64,000 nt of DNA from Shimia sagamensis (GCF_900182745.1 NZ_FXTY01000004.1:62001-126000); one strand, 5' to 3'; positions 7,002 through 16,359 are shown, numbered from the stretch's first letter. Program-made: numbers and translations. The notes: a model not told the origin generated them from the letters alone.

Positions 7002-8354
7002 TCAGCCTTCGGCCATGTTGGCGTCGAGCCATTTTTCCAGCCAGTGAATGTTGTACTCACCGGTGTGGATGTCTTTTTCCTGAAGCAGGGCGTGGAACAG
7101 CGGTGTGGTGGTGTCGATGCCATCCACAATCAACTCCCCCAAGGCACGGTCCAAACGCGCCAAGGCTTCGGCGCGGTCGCGGCCGTGCACAATGAGCTTG
7201 CCAATCAGGCTGTCGTAGTAGGGCGGGATGGAATAGCCCTGATACAGCGCTGAATCCATCCGTACCCCAAGGCCACCAGGCGCATGATACGCCGTGATTT
7301 TGCCCGGGCAGGGGGCAAAGTTTGGCAGACGCTCAGCGTTGATGCGAACCTCAATGGAGTGGCCATTGATCTCCAGATCATCCTGACCAAAGGTCATGGA
7401 TTCGCCGGCGGCCACAAGGATCTGCTCGCGCACCAGATCGACGCCAAAGATGGCTTCGGTCACCGGGTGTTCGACCTGAAGGCGGGTGTTCATTTCAATG
7501 AAATAGAACTCGCCGTTTTCATACAGAAATTCGATGGTGCCAGCGCCGATGTAGTTGATTTTGGCAACCGCATCCGCACAGACTTTACCAATTTTTGCGC
7601 GCTCTTCCGGGGTGATGGACGGGCCGGGGGCCTCCTCAAACACCTTCTGGTGACGCCGTTGCAGGGAGCAATCCCGTTCGCCGAGATGGACCGCTTTGCC
7701 TTTGCCGTCGCCAAAGACCTGGATTTCGATGTGGCGCGGTGTGGTGAGGTACTTCTCGATATAGACTTCGTCGTTGCCGAAGTTGGATTTGCCTTCGGCC
7801 CGTGCGGTCATAAAGGCGCTTTCCATGTCGGCCGCAGTGGCCGCCACTTTCATGCCGCGCCCGCCGCCACCTGCGGTGGCTTTGATGATAACCGGGTAGC
7901 CCATTTCTGCGCCGAGCTTCTTGGCTGCCGCCAGATCAGGAACGCCGCCTTCAGAGCCGGGCACGCAAGGCACGCCCAATTTGATCATCGTGTCTTTGGC
8001 GGTGATCTTGTCGCCCATGGTGCGGATGTGCTCCGCAGTGGGGCCGATGAAGGTCAGGCCGTGGTCTTCGATGATTTGCACAAAGCTGGCGTTTTCTGAC
8101 AGGAAACCATAGCCCGGGTGGATCGCTTGCGCGCCGGTGACTTCGCAGGCGGCAATGATCGCCGCCACGTTCAGATAGCTTTCCGTGCCCGGAGCCGGGC
8201 CGATGCAGATGGCCTCATCCGCCATGCGTACGTGCATCGCATCAGCATCAGCGGTGGAGTGCACCGCCACCGATTTGATGCCCATTTCGCGGCACGCACG
8301 GATCACGCGCAGGGCGATCTCTCCGCGGTTTGCGATCAGGATTTTGTCAAACAT
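7002..8354 (-). CDS. accC: Acetyl-CoA carboxylase biotin carboxylase subunit
   Basis: The 450-residue ATP-grasp enzyme carboxylates the biotin on AccB in the first step of fatty acid synthesis. The three domains are complete: N-terminal Rossmann-like (KILIANRGEIALRVIRAC), ATP-grasp with the glycine loop AGGGGRGMK and active-site EMNTRLQVEHPVTE, and the C-terminal biotin carboxylase domain with EVRINAE. Length is normal for the family. It follows accB by nine bases in the same operon, with aat downstream. Confidence 0.97.
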   Translation of the reverse strand: MFDKILIANRGEIALRVIRACREMGIKSVAVHSTADADAMHVRMADEAICIGPAPGTESYLNVAAIIAACEVTGAQAIHPGYGFLSENASFVQIIEDHGLTFIGPTAEHIRTMGDKITAKDTMIKLGVPCVPGSEGGVPDLAAAKKLGAEMGYPVIIKATAGGGGRGMKVAATAADMESAFMTARAEGKSNFGNDEVYIEKYLTTPRHIEIQVFGDGKGKAVHLGERDCSLQRRHQKVFEEAPGPSITPEERAKIGKVCADAVAKINYIGAGTIEFLYENGEFYFIEMNTRLQVEHPVTEAIFGVDLVREQILVAAGESMTFGQDDLEINGHSIEVRINAERLPNFAPCPGKITAYHAPGGLGVRMDSALYQGYSIPPYYDSLIGKLIVHGRDRAEALARLDRALGELIVDGIDTTTPLFHALLQEKDIHTGEYNIHWLEKWLDANMAEG

Positions 8355-8363
8355 TGGACCGCC

Positions 8364-8858
8364 TTACTCGATGATCGCCAGGGGTGCGCCGTATTCCACA
8401 GTGTCACCGTCGCCAACCAGAATGCGCTTCACGGTGCCGGATTTAGGCGCCGGGATGTGGTTCATGGTTTTCATGGCTTCCACGATCAGCAGTGTGTCGC
8501 CCTCGGACACGGTCTGGCCCACAGCCGCGAAGGCTGCGGCACCTGGTTCAGGTGACAGATACACTGTGCCAACCATAGGTGAGGTCACAGCGCCCGGGTG
8601 GCTGGCTGGATCGTCTTGGCTGGTTGCGGTTGCGGCGGCAGGTGCGGCGGCGGCCACAGGAGCTGCGGCGGCAGCTGGTGCGGCCATGGCGACAGGTGCA
8701 GCAGCAACCACTTGAGTCTGGCGGCTGACCCGCACATTCATGCTGTCATCTTCACCATATTCGCGCATCACTTCCAGCTCTGTCAGGTCGTTTTCCCGCA
8801 GCAGCTCTGCCAAAGCAGAGATGAAGGCCACATCAGAATCGTGATTTTGTTTGCTCAT
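8364..8858 (-). CDS. accB: Acetyl-CoA carboxylase biotin carboxyl carrier protein
   Basis: The 164-residue BCCP has an N-terminal dimerisation helix (about 8-35), a long Ala/Pro-rich flexible linker (about 50-85) and a C-terminal biotinyl domain with the attachment motif EAMKTMN, biotin being expected on Lys130. The usual EAMKM is EAMKT here, which I regard as a normal variant. BirA-type ligase biotinylates it and AccC carboxylates it. It is the first gene of accB-accC-aat. Confidence 0.96.
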   Translation of the reverse strand: MSKQNHDSDVAFISALAELLRENDLTELEVMREYGEDDSMNVRVSRQTQVVAAAPVAMAAPAAAAAPVAAAAPAAATATSQDDPASHPGAVTSPMVGTVYLSPEPGAAAFAAVGQTVSEGDTLLIVEAMKTMNHIPAPKSGTVKRILVGDGDTVEYGAPLAIIE

Positions 8859-8878
8859 TTTACGTTTCTATCCCCTAC

Positions 8879-8890
8879 GCGCTTAAGCGC
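8879..8890. promoter_or_regulatory. 12-bp perfect palindrome upstream of accB
   Basis: GCGCTTAAGCGC lies 20 bp before the accB start, in the 148-bp gap separating it from the LuxR-type gene. It could be an operator for accB or part of a hairpin in the mRNA leader. The factor is unknown. Confidence 0.3.
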
Positions 8891-9006
8891 TGTTGAGTCT
8901 TATTGGTTTCCCCTGCGGCGCTTATAGAGAAAAAGCTGCCCCTAGGAAAGCTGATCTGAGGTTCAGATGGGAGGAAATGGACGCGGTTTCCAGCCCTAAA
9001 TGGGGC

Positions 9007-9567
9007 CTAAAGCGGCATTCCAGAGAGTTTGGCCACCAATTCCGCAAGTTTGCGAGCGCCAAACTTACGCAGCAGGCGGGCGCGGTACTCTTCGACGGTG
9101 CGATAAGACAGGCCAAGGTCGAGACCAATTTCTTTGGAGGTCATGCCGCGACAGGTCAGGATGGCAACTTCGCGTTCGCGTTGTGTGAGCTCCACCACGG
9201 GGCGGTCTTCTGAGAGGTCAGCAAAGGACCAAACGCTTTTCTGAAACGGATATTCCGGTGAGGTTGATTGTCCCCGCACGCGGCACCAGAACAGCGTGCC
9301 ATCCATGCGTTGCATCACCCGTTCATCGCTATAGCGACCGGTGTTGCCCATGGTTGTGTAGACTTTTGCGCCCAGCTTCTGAAAATCTTCGTCGGAGGCG
9401 TAGAAATCGGCAATCGAGCGATTGGCGCAGGCCTCGGGCGTGGTGGCAAACATTTCGCCAAAGCGCAGGTTCACCCGCTGGATGATCCGGTTTTCAAGGA
9501 TGCAAAGCCCAACAGGGGCGTGATCAAAGGCGAGAGCGTTTAGTTCCATGGGGCGCAGTGATGGCAT
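9007..9567 (-). CDS. PAS domain LuxR-type transcriptional regulator
   Basis: The 186-residue protein has an N-terminal PAS domain (about 10-110; HAPVGLCILENRIIQRVN, MQRMDGTLFWCRVRGQ) and a C-terminal LuxR/FixJ-type helix-turn-helix (about 125-182; LTQREREVAILTCRGMTSKEIG, LSYRTVEEYRARLLRKF). There is no phosphoacceptor receiver domain, so the input is probably a ligand or redox cofactor in the PAS pocket. The start is uncertain, because neither M1 nor M7 has a strong ribosome-binding site. It lies between an orphan binding protein and accB; a terminator separates it from the former. Confidence 0.85.
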   Translation of the reverse strand: MPSLRPMELNALAFDHAPVGLCILENRIIQRVNLRFGEMFATTPEACANRSIADFYASDEDFQKLGAKVYTTMGNTGRYSDERVMQRMDGTLFWCRVRGQSTSPEYPFQKSVWSFADLSEDRPVVELTQREREVAILTCRGMTSKEIGLDLGLSYRTVEEYRARLLRKFGARKLAELVAKLSGMPL

Positions 9568-9592
9568 AGGTGCGCAGGAAGGGGAAGGCGCA

Positions 9593-9623
9593 AAGAGAAA
9601 CGACGCGCCACTGGGGCGCGCCG
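9593..9623 (-). terminator. Terminator of the binding-protein gene
   Basis: Read on the minus strand, a 9-bp GC-rich stem with one G-T pair (9615-9623 with 9601-9609) is followed by TTTCTCTTT. It lies just downstream of the solute-binding-protein gene and before the LuxR-type gene. Confidence 0.65.
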
Positions 9624-9644
9624 CTGTAAAGCGGTGTCTGAGAG

Positions 9645-10346
9645 TTACAGGCCGGAATTGAAGCGGTCGCGGGCGGCGCGGCCTTGGTCTGAATTTTCGA
9701 AACAGACCAGAAGGTTGTGGTTCGCCAGCGGTGACTTATGGAACACCAGTGCATCGGCGTGTTTGGCAAGGCGTGGCTCGGTGGCGAGCATGTGCTCAAA
9801 CACGTTACGGTCAATCACGGCGGCGTCCATACGGCCAGCGGCAACCTTTTCGACGTTGGAGGCGTCGGTTGGGCCCGCGTCGACTTTCAGAGAGCCATCA
9901 GCAACCATGCCGTCAAAGCGGGCTTCATTGATGTATCCTTCGACAACGCCAATACGGTAGTTGGCCAAAGAGGCGTGGTCTGACCAGTCAAAAGCGTTGT
10001 CCTTGCGGTGGATAAAGCCCACTGGAGAGGTGCCAAAAGGTGCGGAGTAAATGCAGCGGTCGCCGCCTTTTTCAGCATCAGCGCCAGCGTCATAGTATTC
10101 TGGATACAGGCCAAGGTAATTCGGGTCCTTGGCGGCCAGATTCACCGCACGGTTCCAAGGGAAGACCTCGGCCACAACCTGATCGCCAGCAGCGGCAAAG
10201 GCGGCGATCACAGCGTCGGTGGAGGTCCCTGAGGCGTCAGCGTTTACGTAGGGCGGCCACTCCAAAGTGGTCAATTTAACCGTTTCGGCAGCGGCTGTGG
10301 TCGCAAGAACCGCAAGTGCGGCGGCAAAAAGCGTGGATTTTTGCAT
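9645..10346 (-). CDS. Periplasmic solute-binding protein, family 3 type (orphan)
   Basis: The 233-residue protein has a signal peptide (MQKSTLFAAALAVLATTAAA) and a two-lobe binding-protein fold: LEWPPYVNADASGTSTDAVIA at the ligand cleft, WNRAVNLAA, NYRIGVVEGYINEARFD at the hinge, and GRMDAAVIDRNVFEHML. Family 3 proteins bind amino acids or similar compounds for ABC transporters. No permease or ATPase gene is adjacent, so it may act as a sensor or serve a distant transporter. GGAG lies upstream of the start. It is flanked on both sides by terminators, so it is a single-gene transcript. Confidence 0.85.
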   Translation of the reverse strand: MQKSTLFAAALAVLATTAAAETVKLTTLEWPPYVNADASGTSTDAVIAAFAAAGDQVVAEVFPWNRAVNLAAKDPNYLGLYPEYYDAGADAEKGGDRCIYSAPFGTSPVGFIHRKDNAFDWSDHASLANYRIGVVEGYINEARFDGMVADGSLKVDAGPTDASNVEKVAAGRMDAAVIDRNVFEHMLATEPRLAKHADALVFHKSPLANHNLLVCFENSDQGRAARDRFNSGL

Positions 10347-10360
10347 GGTGACTCCAAAAA

Positions 10361-10376
10361 TTGAATGATCATTTAA
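10361..10376. promoter_or_regulatory. Near-perfect 16-bp palindrome in leader of binding-protein gene
   Basis: TTGAATGATCATTTAA is symmetric except at one pair of positions and lies 15 bp upstream of the binding-protein start, just before its ribosome-binding site. It is a candidate operator; the regulator is unknown. Confidence 0.35.
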
Positions 10377-10546
10377 GTTCCGGCGTCACCTGAGCATGAG
10401 AGTGCTAAAAAGCCGTTACCCTTTGCCAAGCGTGAGCAGACTTCAGGTCTTCTGGAACCTGCGGGGAAGAAAGCGTCATCACTGGCGAGAATTGCGGTGC
10501 TCTCGTCTTGCGGTGTGTCCACGCAGAGTTGGGTACCGCTCTCTAG

Positions 10547-10581
10547 AAACAAAATAGCCCCGCCAAATCTGGCGAGGCTAT
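10547..10581 (-). terminator. Rho-independent terminator of the scoA-scoB operon
   Basis: On the minus strand, ATAGCCTCGCCA pairs with TGGCGGGGCTAT around a short loop and is followed by TTTTGTTT. It sits about 24 bp after the scoB stop. Confidence 0.85.
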
Positions 10582-10604
10582 GCAATTTCACCTGTGCGTC
10601 GCGC

Positions 10605-11234
10605 TTAGGTGACGATGTTCGCCTCAGTTGCGGCGCGCAGCTCGTCCTCAGACACGCCATCGGCGCATTCGACGATTTTCAGGCCGCCTTCAACCACGTC
10701 GAGCACACCTAGGTTGGTGATGATGCGGTCCACCACGCCTTTGCCGGTCAGGGGTAGGGTGCATTCCTTGAGCACCTTGGAGACGCCGTGTTTGTTGGCG
10801 TGATCCATCACAACCACCACGCGGCCCACGCCGGCCACCAGATCCATCGCGCCGCCCATGCCTTTGACAAGCTTGCCGGGGATCATCCAGTTGGCCAGAT
10901 CGCCATTTTCCGCCACTTCCATGGCACCGAGGATGGCCATGGCAATTTTGCCGCCGCGGATCATCGCGAAGCTTTGCGCAGAGTCAAAATACGCGGTCTG
11001 GGGCAGTTCGGTGATGGTCTGCTTGCCGGCGTTGATCAGGTCTGCGTCCTCATCGCCTTCGATGGGGAAGGGGCCCATTCCCAACATGCCGTTTTCCGAC
11101 TGCAGCGTGACTTCGACGCCTTCGGGGATGTGGTTGGAAACCAGCGTCGGGATGCCGATGCCGAGGTTCACATACCAGCCGTCTTGCAGTTCTTGTGCGG
11201 CGCGTGCCGCCATTTGATTGCGATCCCAAGCCAT
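10605..11234 (-). CDS. scoB: 3-oxoacid (succinyl-CoA:ketoacid) CoA-transferase subunit B
   Basis: The 209-residue beta subunit carries the catalytic glutamate in SENGMLGMG (E47), which forms the glutamyl-CoA thioester intermediate, and the oxyanion glycines of [10 protein letters not shown]. With subunit A it moves CoA between acyl-CoA and a short-chain ketoacid, for example in acetoacetate use or polyhydroxyalkanoate breakdown. The exact acyl donor is not certain. The start lies two bases after the scoA stop and has GAGGAGG upstream. Confidence 0.93.
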   Translation of the reverse strand: MAWDRNQMAARAAQELQDGWYVNLGIGIPTLVSNHIPEGVEVTLQSENGMLGMGPFPIEGDEDADLINAGKQTITELPQTAYFDSAQSFAMIRGGKIAMAILGAMEVAENGDLANWMIPGKLVKGMGGAMDLVAGVGRVVVVMDHANKHGVSKVLKECTLPLTGKGVVDRIITNLGVLDVVEGGLKIVECADGVSEDELRAATEANIVT

Positions 11235-11236
11235 GA

Positions 11237-11959
11237 TTATGCCTCCTCGCGCGGGCGCACGGTGCGCTGTTCGATACGTTTTTCGTGATCACCTTGGATG
11301 ATGCGGTGCACGTAGATGCCGGGCAGATGGATGCTGTCGGGATCAAGCGAGCCGGTGGGCACGATCTCTTCAACCTCAACAATGCAGATCTTGCCGCAGG
11401 TGGCCGCAGGTGCGTTGAAGTTGCGCGCGGTTTTGCGGAACACAAGGTTGCCGGTTTCATCGGCTTTCCAGGCTTTCACAATGGCCAGATCGGCAAACAT
11501 GCCTTCTTCCATGATGTAGTCTTCCATGGCGCCATCGGGGCCGGTGGGGAACTGCTTTTCCAGCTTGCCTTCGGCAATCACGGTACCGACGCCGGTCTTG
11601 GTGAAGAAGCCAGGGATGCCCGCGCCGCCAGCGCGCATACGCTCAGCCAGAGTGCCCTGTGGGTTGAATTCCAGCTCCAGCTCTCCGGAGAGGTACTGGC
11701 GCATAAATTCTGCGTTTTCGCCCACGTAGGAGCTGATCATCTTTTTGACCTGTTTGGTCTGCAACAGGATGCCGATGCCAAAATCGTCCACACCTGCGTT
11801 GTTAGACGCGAAGGTCAGATCTTTGACGCCGCTGTCTTTGATTGCGTCGAGCAGAAGCTCGGGAATGCCGCAGAGGCCAAAGCCGCCTGAGGCAATGAAC
11901 ATGCCGTCGCTCAAAACGCCGTCCAGCGCCTCAGCGGCATTTGCATATACCTTTTTCAT
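11237..11959 (-). CDS. scoA: 3-oxoacid (succinyl-CoA:ketoacid) CoA-transferase subunit A
   Basis: The 240-residue alpha subunit has the CoA-binding signature [14 protein letters not shown] and the downstream [13 protein letters not shown] and [16 protein letters not shown] motifs of the SCOT/AtoD family. It pairs with the scoB product in a cytoplasmic heterotetramer. GGGGAGAC precedes the ATG. The 255 bp upstream of it (11960-12214) hold its promoter region and otherwise nothing I recognise. Confidence 0.93.
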   Translation of the reverse strand: MKKVYANAAEALDGVLSDGMFIASGGFGLCGIPELLLDAIKDSGVKDLTFASNNAGVDDFGIGILLQTKQVKKMISSYVGENAEFMRQYLSGELELEFNPQGTLAERMRAGGAGIPGFFTKTGVGTVIAEGKLEKQFPTGPDGAMEDYIMEEGMFADLAIVKAWKADETGNLVFRKTARNFNAPAATCGKICIVEVEEIVPTGSLDPDSIHLPGIYVHRIIQGDHEKRIEQRTVRPREEA

Positions 11960-12214
11960 GGATGTCTCCCCTTATCCGGAAATTGGGGAGAGTAGTGACG
12001 GCGGGGCAGGGATGAGTCAACGCCAGCAGGGGGTGCCCGGTATTACTACGGGCGTTTGTGGGTAGTGGTGCGGGCGGGGCAGCGGTGCAGCACACCGAAC
12101 TGACACTGCAACCACCCGCCGGTAGGTGACAGTGGATGTCACAGCATCGGCATTTTGAAGACAAGTCGTCTCAACAAACGGTGTTTTGTGGATCTGCGTG
12201 TCTTTTCCCAAGCC

Positions 12215-12859
12215 TTAGTTTCGCAGCAGATGAATACCCACCCATGCAAACCAGACAATGAAACCCAGGCCAAATATGGCGCCCGTGACTGGAGCAAGGG
12301 CTGGGAACAACGTGCTTAGTCCCGCAAAGCCAATTAGCATGCCGCATAAATTCATAGGCTTGGAAAACGCCTCGGTCCGCAAGGCCCCCCAACTCAGGAT
12401 CAACACCCACAACCCTCCGGCAAGCTCATTGCCGCCGCCCAGCCCTTCTTCCACCGCGGTGAGGCTTTGCAGAAATGCGCCAGCTTGCACGGGGTCCGAG
12501 GCGTAGAGCGTGGAAACCGTGCCCAAAGTGATGTTTGAAAGCATGCCACTGGCCAAAACCAATCCCGCCCAAATCAACGCAAAAGATGTGGCCACTTGAC
12601 TGAAGGCGGGCGCTTTTTGCTGCAGCCTGTCGTGAATGGCGAGGGCGAGGATGACCAATACAATGGCATTCAGAATCCATATTACCAGGTTCCAGATATA
12701 CATGATGAACTGGTTTTCAGAGAGAAACCTGGCCTGCGCAACCATGTCTGTTCCGCCATAGCCCGCTGGCTCCAATACGCCCAGCAACAATCCAATTCCA
12801 AACAAATAGGTTCCGGCCGCGATCAGTCCGCAGACTCCACCAATTCTTTGAAAATTCAT
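12215..12859 (-). CDS. Integral membrane protein of unknown function
   Basis: The 214-residue protein has about six hydrophobic segments (near 8-28, 50-75, 85-105, 130-155, 160-180 and 188-208) and no catalytic motif that I recognise. Size and helix pattern resemble DUF4386-type proteins, but this is a weak guess. The ATG at 12859 gives a clean start (MNFQRIGGVCGL) with AAAGGAA upstream; the longer frame would add an unlikely charged N terminus. No functional partner is adjacent. Confidence 0.65.
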   Translation of the reverse strand: MNFQRIGGVCGLIAAGTYLFGIGLLLGVLEPAGYGGTDMVAQARFLSENQFIMYIWNLVIWILNAIVLVILALAIHDRLQQKAPAFSQVATSFALIWAGLVLASGMLSNITLGTVSTLYASDPVQAGAFLQSLTAVEEGLGGGNELAGGLWVLILSWGALRTEAFSKPMNLCGMLIGFAGLSTLFPALAPVTGAIFGLGFIVWFAWVGIHLLRN

Positions 12860-13140
12860 CACTATGGTTCCTTTTGTGTTGCCAGTGGACTTAGTTGCGT
12901 GACGCGCTTTGTAAATGGTCTTGGTGGCTGCAAGTTCCGGCTTCCCTTTTACTGCTTTGAACTGCGGTCGCAATGTGCAGCACGCCGCCATACGTGTGCT
13001 GCGCAGCGAAAGCCACTTTTGTTCGCAGAGCTGACGTATGTGATTGGACCGGAAAGCCCCCCAAAAAAGTCGGGAGCCTTTCTGAATGGATCACCGGCAT
13101 GCGGCAATGGAGCAGTCAGCGCGCAATTGGTGACTGGCGA
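12860..13140. other. Gene-free stretch between the membrane-protein gene and topA terminator
   Basis: This gap contains the promoter region of the membrane-protein gene. I found no open frame with protein-like character on either strand. Short self-complementary patches occur around 12975-13010 (CAGCAC with GTGCTG). The texture resembles decayed intergenic repeat sequence, but no second copy is present in the window. Confidence 0.4.
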
Positions 13141-13165
13141 AAGAAAAGGCCCCGCTGAGGGGGCC
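13141..13165 (-). terminator. Rho-independent terminator of topA
   Basis: On the minus strand, GGCCCC and GGGGCC form a stem around a short loop, followed by TTTTCTTTC. It begins seven bases after the topA stop codon. Confidence 0.85.
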
Positions 13166-13171
13166 TGATCC

Positions 13172-15778
13172 TTAGTCTTTTTTGGTTTTCTTGGCAGCGG
13201 CCTTCTTGGCTGGAGCCTTCTTTTTTGCCGCCGGTTTTTTCTTAGCGGCGGCTTTCTTTTTGGCGGGCTTTTTACCAGCTTTTTCGACGATCCACTCCAT
13301 GGCCTGTTCCATGGTGACGTCTTTCACTTCGATCTCTTTCGGGATCGTGGCGTTGACTTTTTCCCATTTCACATAAGGGCCATAGCGGCCATCCATGATG
13401 TTGACCGGACCGCCGGCATCCGGGTGTTCGCCCAACTCGCGCAATGCTTTGGCGGCGGCGCGGCGGCCACGGCCCGGGTTGTTGCGCTTCTCGGTGATCA
13501 TTTCCATGGCGCGGTTCATGCCGATTTCAAAGACATCCAAGGTCTCTTTGAGGTTGGCATAGACCGGTTTTTCCTCATCAGGCAGCTGGTGCATGATGTA
13601 GGGGCCAAACCGTCCCAGGTTGGAGGCAATGGCGCCGCCCTCGGGGTGCATGCCAATTTCGCGCGGCAAGGTCAGCAGGGTCACGGCCTGCTCCAATGTC
13701 ACCTCTTCAGGGCCCCAACCGGGCAGGTACTCTTTGCCCTGTTTGGGTAGAGAGGAGCGTGGCGGCTTTTTGTTTTCCGGGGTGGCTTCGCCGCGTTGCA
13801 CGTAGGGGCCAAAGCGGCCGGACTTCAGGTGGATTTCATCCCCTGCGTCCTCGCCCAGAACCTTTTCGTAACCCTCAGCGCCTTCGCCAGAGATCGGGCG
13901 GGTGTAATTGCACTCCGGGTAGTTGCCGCAGCCAACAAAGCCGCCAGTGCGGGAGGTTTTCAGGTGCAACTGGCCTGCGCCACATTTTGGGCAGACGCGC
14001 GGATCTGTGCCATCTTCGCGGGCTGGATAGAGCTGTGGCGCCAGCGCGGCGTCCAAGATGTCGAGCACCTCGGAGATGCGCAGGTCGCTGGTTTCGGCAA
14101 TCGCGGCGTGGAAGTCTTTCCAGAAGCGCGACAGCACGTTTTTGTAGTTGCGATCTCCGGCGGAGACGTCATCGAGCTCTTCTTCGAGGTTGGCGGTGAA
14201 CTCATAGCCAACATATTTGCGGAAGAAATTCACAAGGAAGATCGTCACGATCCGGCCTTTGTCCTCTGGGAACAGGCGGTTTTTTTCTTTGCGGACGTAG
14301 TCGCGGTCTTGGATGGTGGTGATCACCGACGCGTAGGTGGATGGGCGGCCGATGCCAAGCTCTTCCATACGTTTCACCAAGGTGGCCTCAGTGTAGCGAG
14401 GCGGCGGCTGGGTGAAGTGCTGTTCCGGGGAGACGGCGTTTTTGGCCATGGCTTCGCCCTGCATGATTTGTGGCAGGCGCTTGCCGTCCTCGTCATCCAC
14501 AACCTGATCGTCGCGGCCTTCTTCGTAGACGCGCATAAAGCCGTCAAACATCACGACCTGACCGGTGGCGCGCAGCTCGATTTGTTGGTCACCGGAGGCG
14601 ATGTCTACGGTGGTGCGCTCCATGCGGGCGCCTTCCATCTGGCAGGCCAGCGTACGCTTCCAGATCAGGTCGTAAAGCTTGCGCTGATCGTCCTCAGACA
14701 CCTTCAGATCGGCTGGCTTGCGCATCATATCCGTGGGGCGGATACATTCGTGTGCTTCCTGCGCGTTTTTGGCTTTGTTCTTATAAATCCGAGGCTTGGC
14801 GGGCACATAGTCCTTGCCATAGAGCGTCTCAATGGCGTCGCGTGCGCTTTCTACAGCTTCCGGCGCCATGTCGATGCCGTCGGTCCGCATATAAGTGATG
14901 TAACCGGCCTCATAGAGGCGCTGCGCGGTGCTCATGCAGTGTTTGGCACCCATGCCAAACTTGCGGCTGGCTTCCTGCTGCAGGGTCGAGGTCATAAAGG
15001 GCGCGGACGGGTTACGCGACGCGGGCTTGGCCTCGACGCGCGCTACGGAGAGATCACGGCTTTGGATGGCTTGTACGGCCAGTTCAGCAGCAGTGGAGTT
15101 TTCCAGCGAGAACTTGTCGAGCTTCTCGCCGCCCAGCACGGTGAGGCGGGCCTCAAACTGTTGGTTGCGCGGGGTGGAGAGCTGGGCTTTCACCGACCAG
15201 TATTCGCGGGCGTTAAACGCCTCGATCTCGGTTTCACGCTCCACGATCAGGCGCAGGCAGACGGATTGCACACGACCAGCAGAGCGCGCACCGGGCAGTT
15301 TGCGCCACAGCACCGGGGAGAGGTTGAAACCAACGAGGTAGTCGAGCGCACGGCGAGCCAGATAAGCGTCCACCAGCGGTTGATCGACCTGACGCGGGTT
15401 TTTCATCGCCTCGGTGATGGCGGATTTGGTGATCGCGTTGAACACCACACGGGACACGTTGGTGTCTTTTTTGATGGCGCGCCGTTTGCGCAGCGCTTCT
15501 TCGAGGTGCCAGCTGATCGCTTCGCCTTCGCGATCGGGGTCGGTTGCGAGGATCAGTTCGTTGTCGTCTTTTAGCGCGTCTGCGATGGCTTTGACGTGGG
15601 GGCGAGAGGAATTGCCAATCTCCCATGTCATCTCAAAATCGTCGTCAGGATCAACCGAGCCGTTTTTGGCCGGCAGGTCGCGGATGTGGCCGTAAGAGGC
15701 CAATACCGTGTAGTCCGAGCCAAGGTATTTGTTAATTGTTTTGGCTTTGGCTGGGGATTCTACGACAACTACTGGCAT
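13172..15778 (-). CDS. topA: DNA topoisomerase I (type IA)
   Basis: The 868-residue enzyme relaxes negative supercoils by passing strands through a 5'-phosphotyrosyl break. Domains in order are TOPRIM (VVVESPAKAKTI, then TDPDREGEAI), the type IA core with the catalytic Tyr in GYITYMRTDG (about residue 300), one four-cysteine zinc ribbon (CPKCGAGQLHL, CGNYPECNY, about 610-640), two further topoisomerase C-terminal repeats with GRFGPYV/GRYGPYV motifs, and a Lys/Ala tail (about 835-868) for DNA contact. GAGAGGAAA precedes the ATG. Confidence 0.97.
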   Translation of the reverse strand: MPVVVVESPAKAKTINKYLGSDYTVLASYGHIRDLPAKNGSVDPDDDFEMTWEIGNSSRPHVKAIADALKDDNELILATDPDREGEAISWHLEEALRKRRAIKKDTNVSRVVFNAITKSAITEAMKNPRQVDQPLVDAYLARRALDYLVGFNLSPVLWRKLPGARSAGRVQSVCLRLIVERETEIEAFNAREYWSVKAQLSTPRNQQFEARLTVLGGEKLDKFSLENSTAAELAVQAIQSRDLSVARVEAKPASRNPSAPFMTSTLQQEASRKFGMGAKHCMSTAQRLYEAGYITYMRTDGIDMAPEAVESARDAIETLYGKDYVPAKPRIYKNKAKNAQEAHECIRPTDMMRKPADLKVSEDDQRKLYDLIWKRTLACQMEGARMERTTVDIASGDQQIELRATGQVVMFDGFMRVYEEGRDDQVVDDEDGKRLPQIMQGEAMAKNAVSPEQHFTQPPPRYTEATLVKRMEELGIGRPSTYASVITTIQDRDYVRKEKNRLFPEDKGRIVTIFLVNFFRKYVGYEFTANLEEELDDVSAGDRNYKNVLSRFWKDFHAAIAETSDLRISEVLDILDAALAPQLYPAREDGTDPRVCPKCGAGQLHLKTSRTGGFVGCGNYPECNYTRPISGEGAEGYEKVLGEDAGDEIHLKSGRFGPYVQRGEATPENKKPPRSSLPKQGKEYLPGWGPEEVTLEQAVTLLTLPREIGMHPEGGAIASNLGRFGPYIMHQLPDEEKPVYANLKETLDVFEIGMNRAMEMITEKRNNPGRGRRAAAKALRELGEHPDAGGPVNIMDGRYGPYVKWEKVNATIPKEIEVKDVTMEQAMEWIVEKAGKKPAKKKAAAKKKPAAKKKAPAKKAAAKKTKKD

Positions 15779-15897
15779 TCATTTTCCTCTCGACTCGGCG
15801 CGAGCCTTATGGCGGCGAAAAATGTGGGGCGAAAGGGGGTATTGTCAATGCATAGCGGAATTCCGCGTGACAAAGAGCGCGGCGCATAGGGAGAAAG

Positions 15898-16347
15898 ATG
15901 CGAATGAAGCAACTGATTTTGGCAGGGATTTTGGCGGTAGTCGCGGCGGGAAGTGCGCTGGCGCAGAGCTGGCAAGAGCCTGCGCGGGGCACGCAAACAC
16001 GCAAAGATCTGATGAGTGCGATCCGCCCAATTGCGGAGTGGCGGCTTGGCGCGCCAGTCCAGTTTGTCGTCAAAGACCTGCGCGTGGCGGGTGACGTGGG
16101 CTACGGTCGGCTTTACGCACAACGTCCCGGAGGGGCAAAGATTGATTTGAACGCAACGCCAATCTCGCAGCGCATGGGAGGCGCGTTTTTTGAGGACTGG
16201 GAAGAGCCATTCATTGATGTGATGTACACAAAGTCCGGCAACATGTGGGTGGCGGTGGAATACACGCTTTCGGCCAGCGAGGCCTGGTGGGCGTCGCCGG
16301 AGTATTGTGCCGCGTTTGGCCCAGTGTTGACGGAGTGGTGTCACTAA
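15898..16347 (+). CDS. Small exported protein of unknown function
   Basis: The 149-residue protein has a signal peptide (MRMKQLILAGILAVVAAGSALA) and a mature part of about 127 residues with a two-strand/one-helix look: RKDLMSAIRPIAEWRLGAPVQFVVKDLRV, then FFEDWEEPFIDVMY and a Cys pair (YCAAFGPVLTEWCH) at the C terminus that may form a disulfide in the periplasm. I do not recognise the family. GGGAG lies four bases before this ATG and ten before the ATG at 15904, so the start is uncertain by two codons. Confidence 0.7.
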   Translation: MRMKQLILAGILAVVAAGSALAQSWQEPARGTQTRKDLMSAIRPIAEWRLGAPVQFVVKDLRVAGDVGYGRLYAQRPGGAKIDLNATPISQRMGGAFFEDWEEPFIDVMYTKSGNMWVAVEYTLSASEAWWASPEYCAAFGPVLTEWCH

Positions 16348-16359
16348 GTATCTCGCATT

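Noticed and set aside
12860..13140. Insertion-sequence remnant between the membrane-protein gene and topA
   Set aside because: I found neither transposase-like reading frame nor terminal inverted repeats; only short self-complementary patches.
13172..13280. Lysine-codon repeat at the 3' end of topA as a DNA repeat element
   Set aside because: It encodes the Lys/Ala tail that is common in alphaproteobacterial topoisomerase I and is in frame.
13796..15574. Open frame of 592 codons on the plus strand opposite topA
   Set aside because: It is a shadow of the topA coding strand: composition is rich in Val, Ala and His with no domain pattern, and the minus strand encodes a complete topoisomerase.
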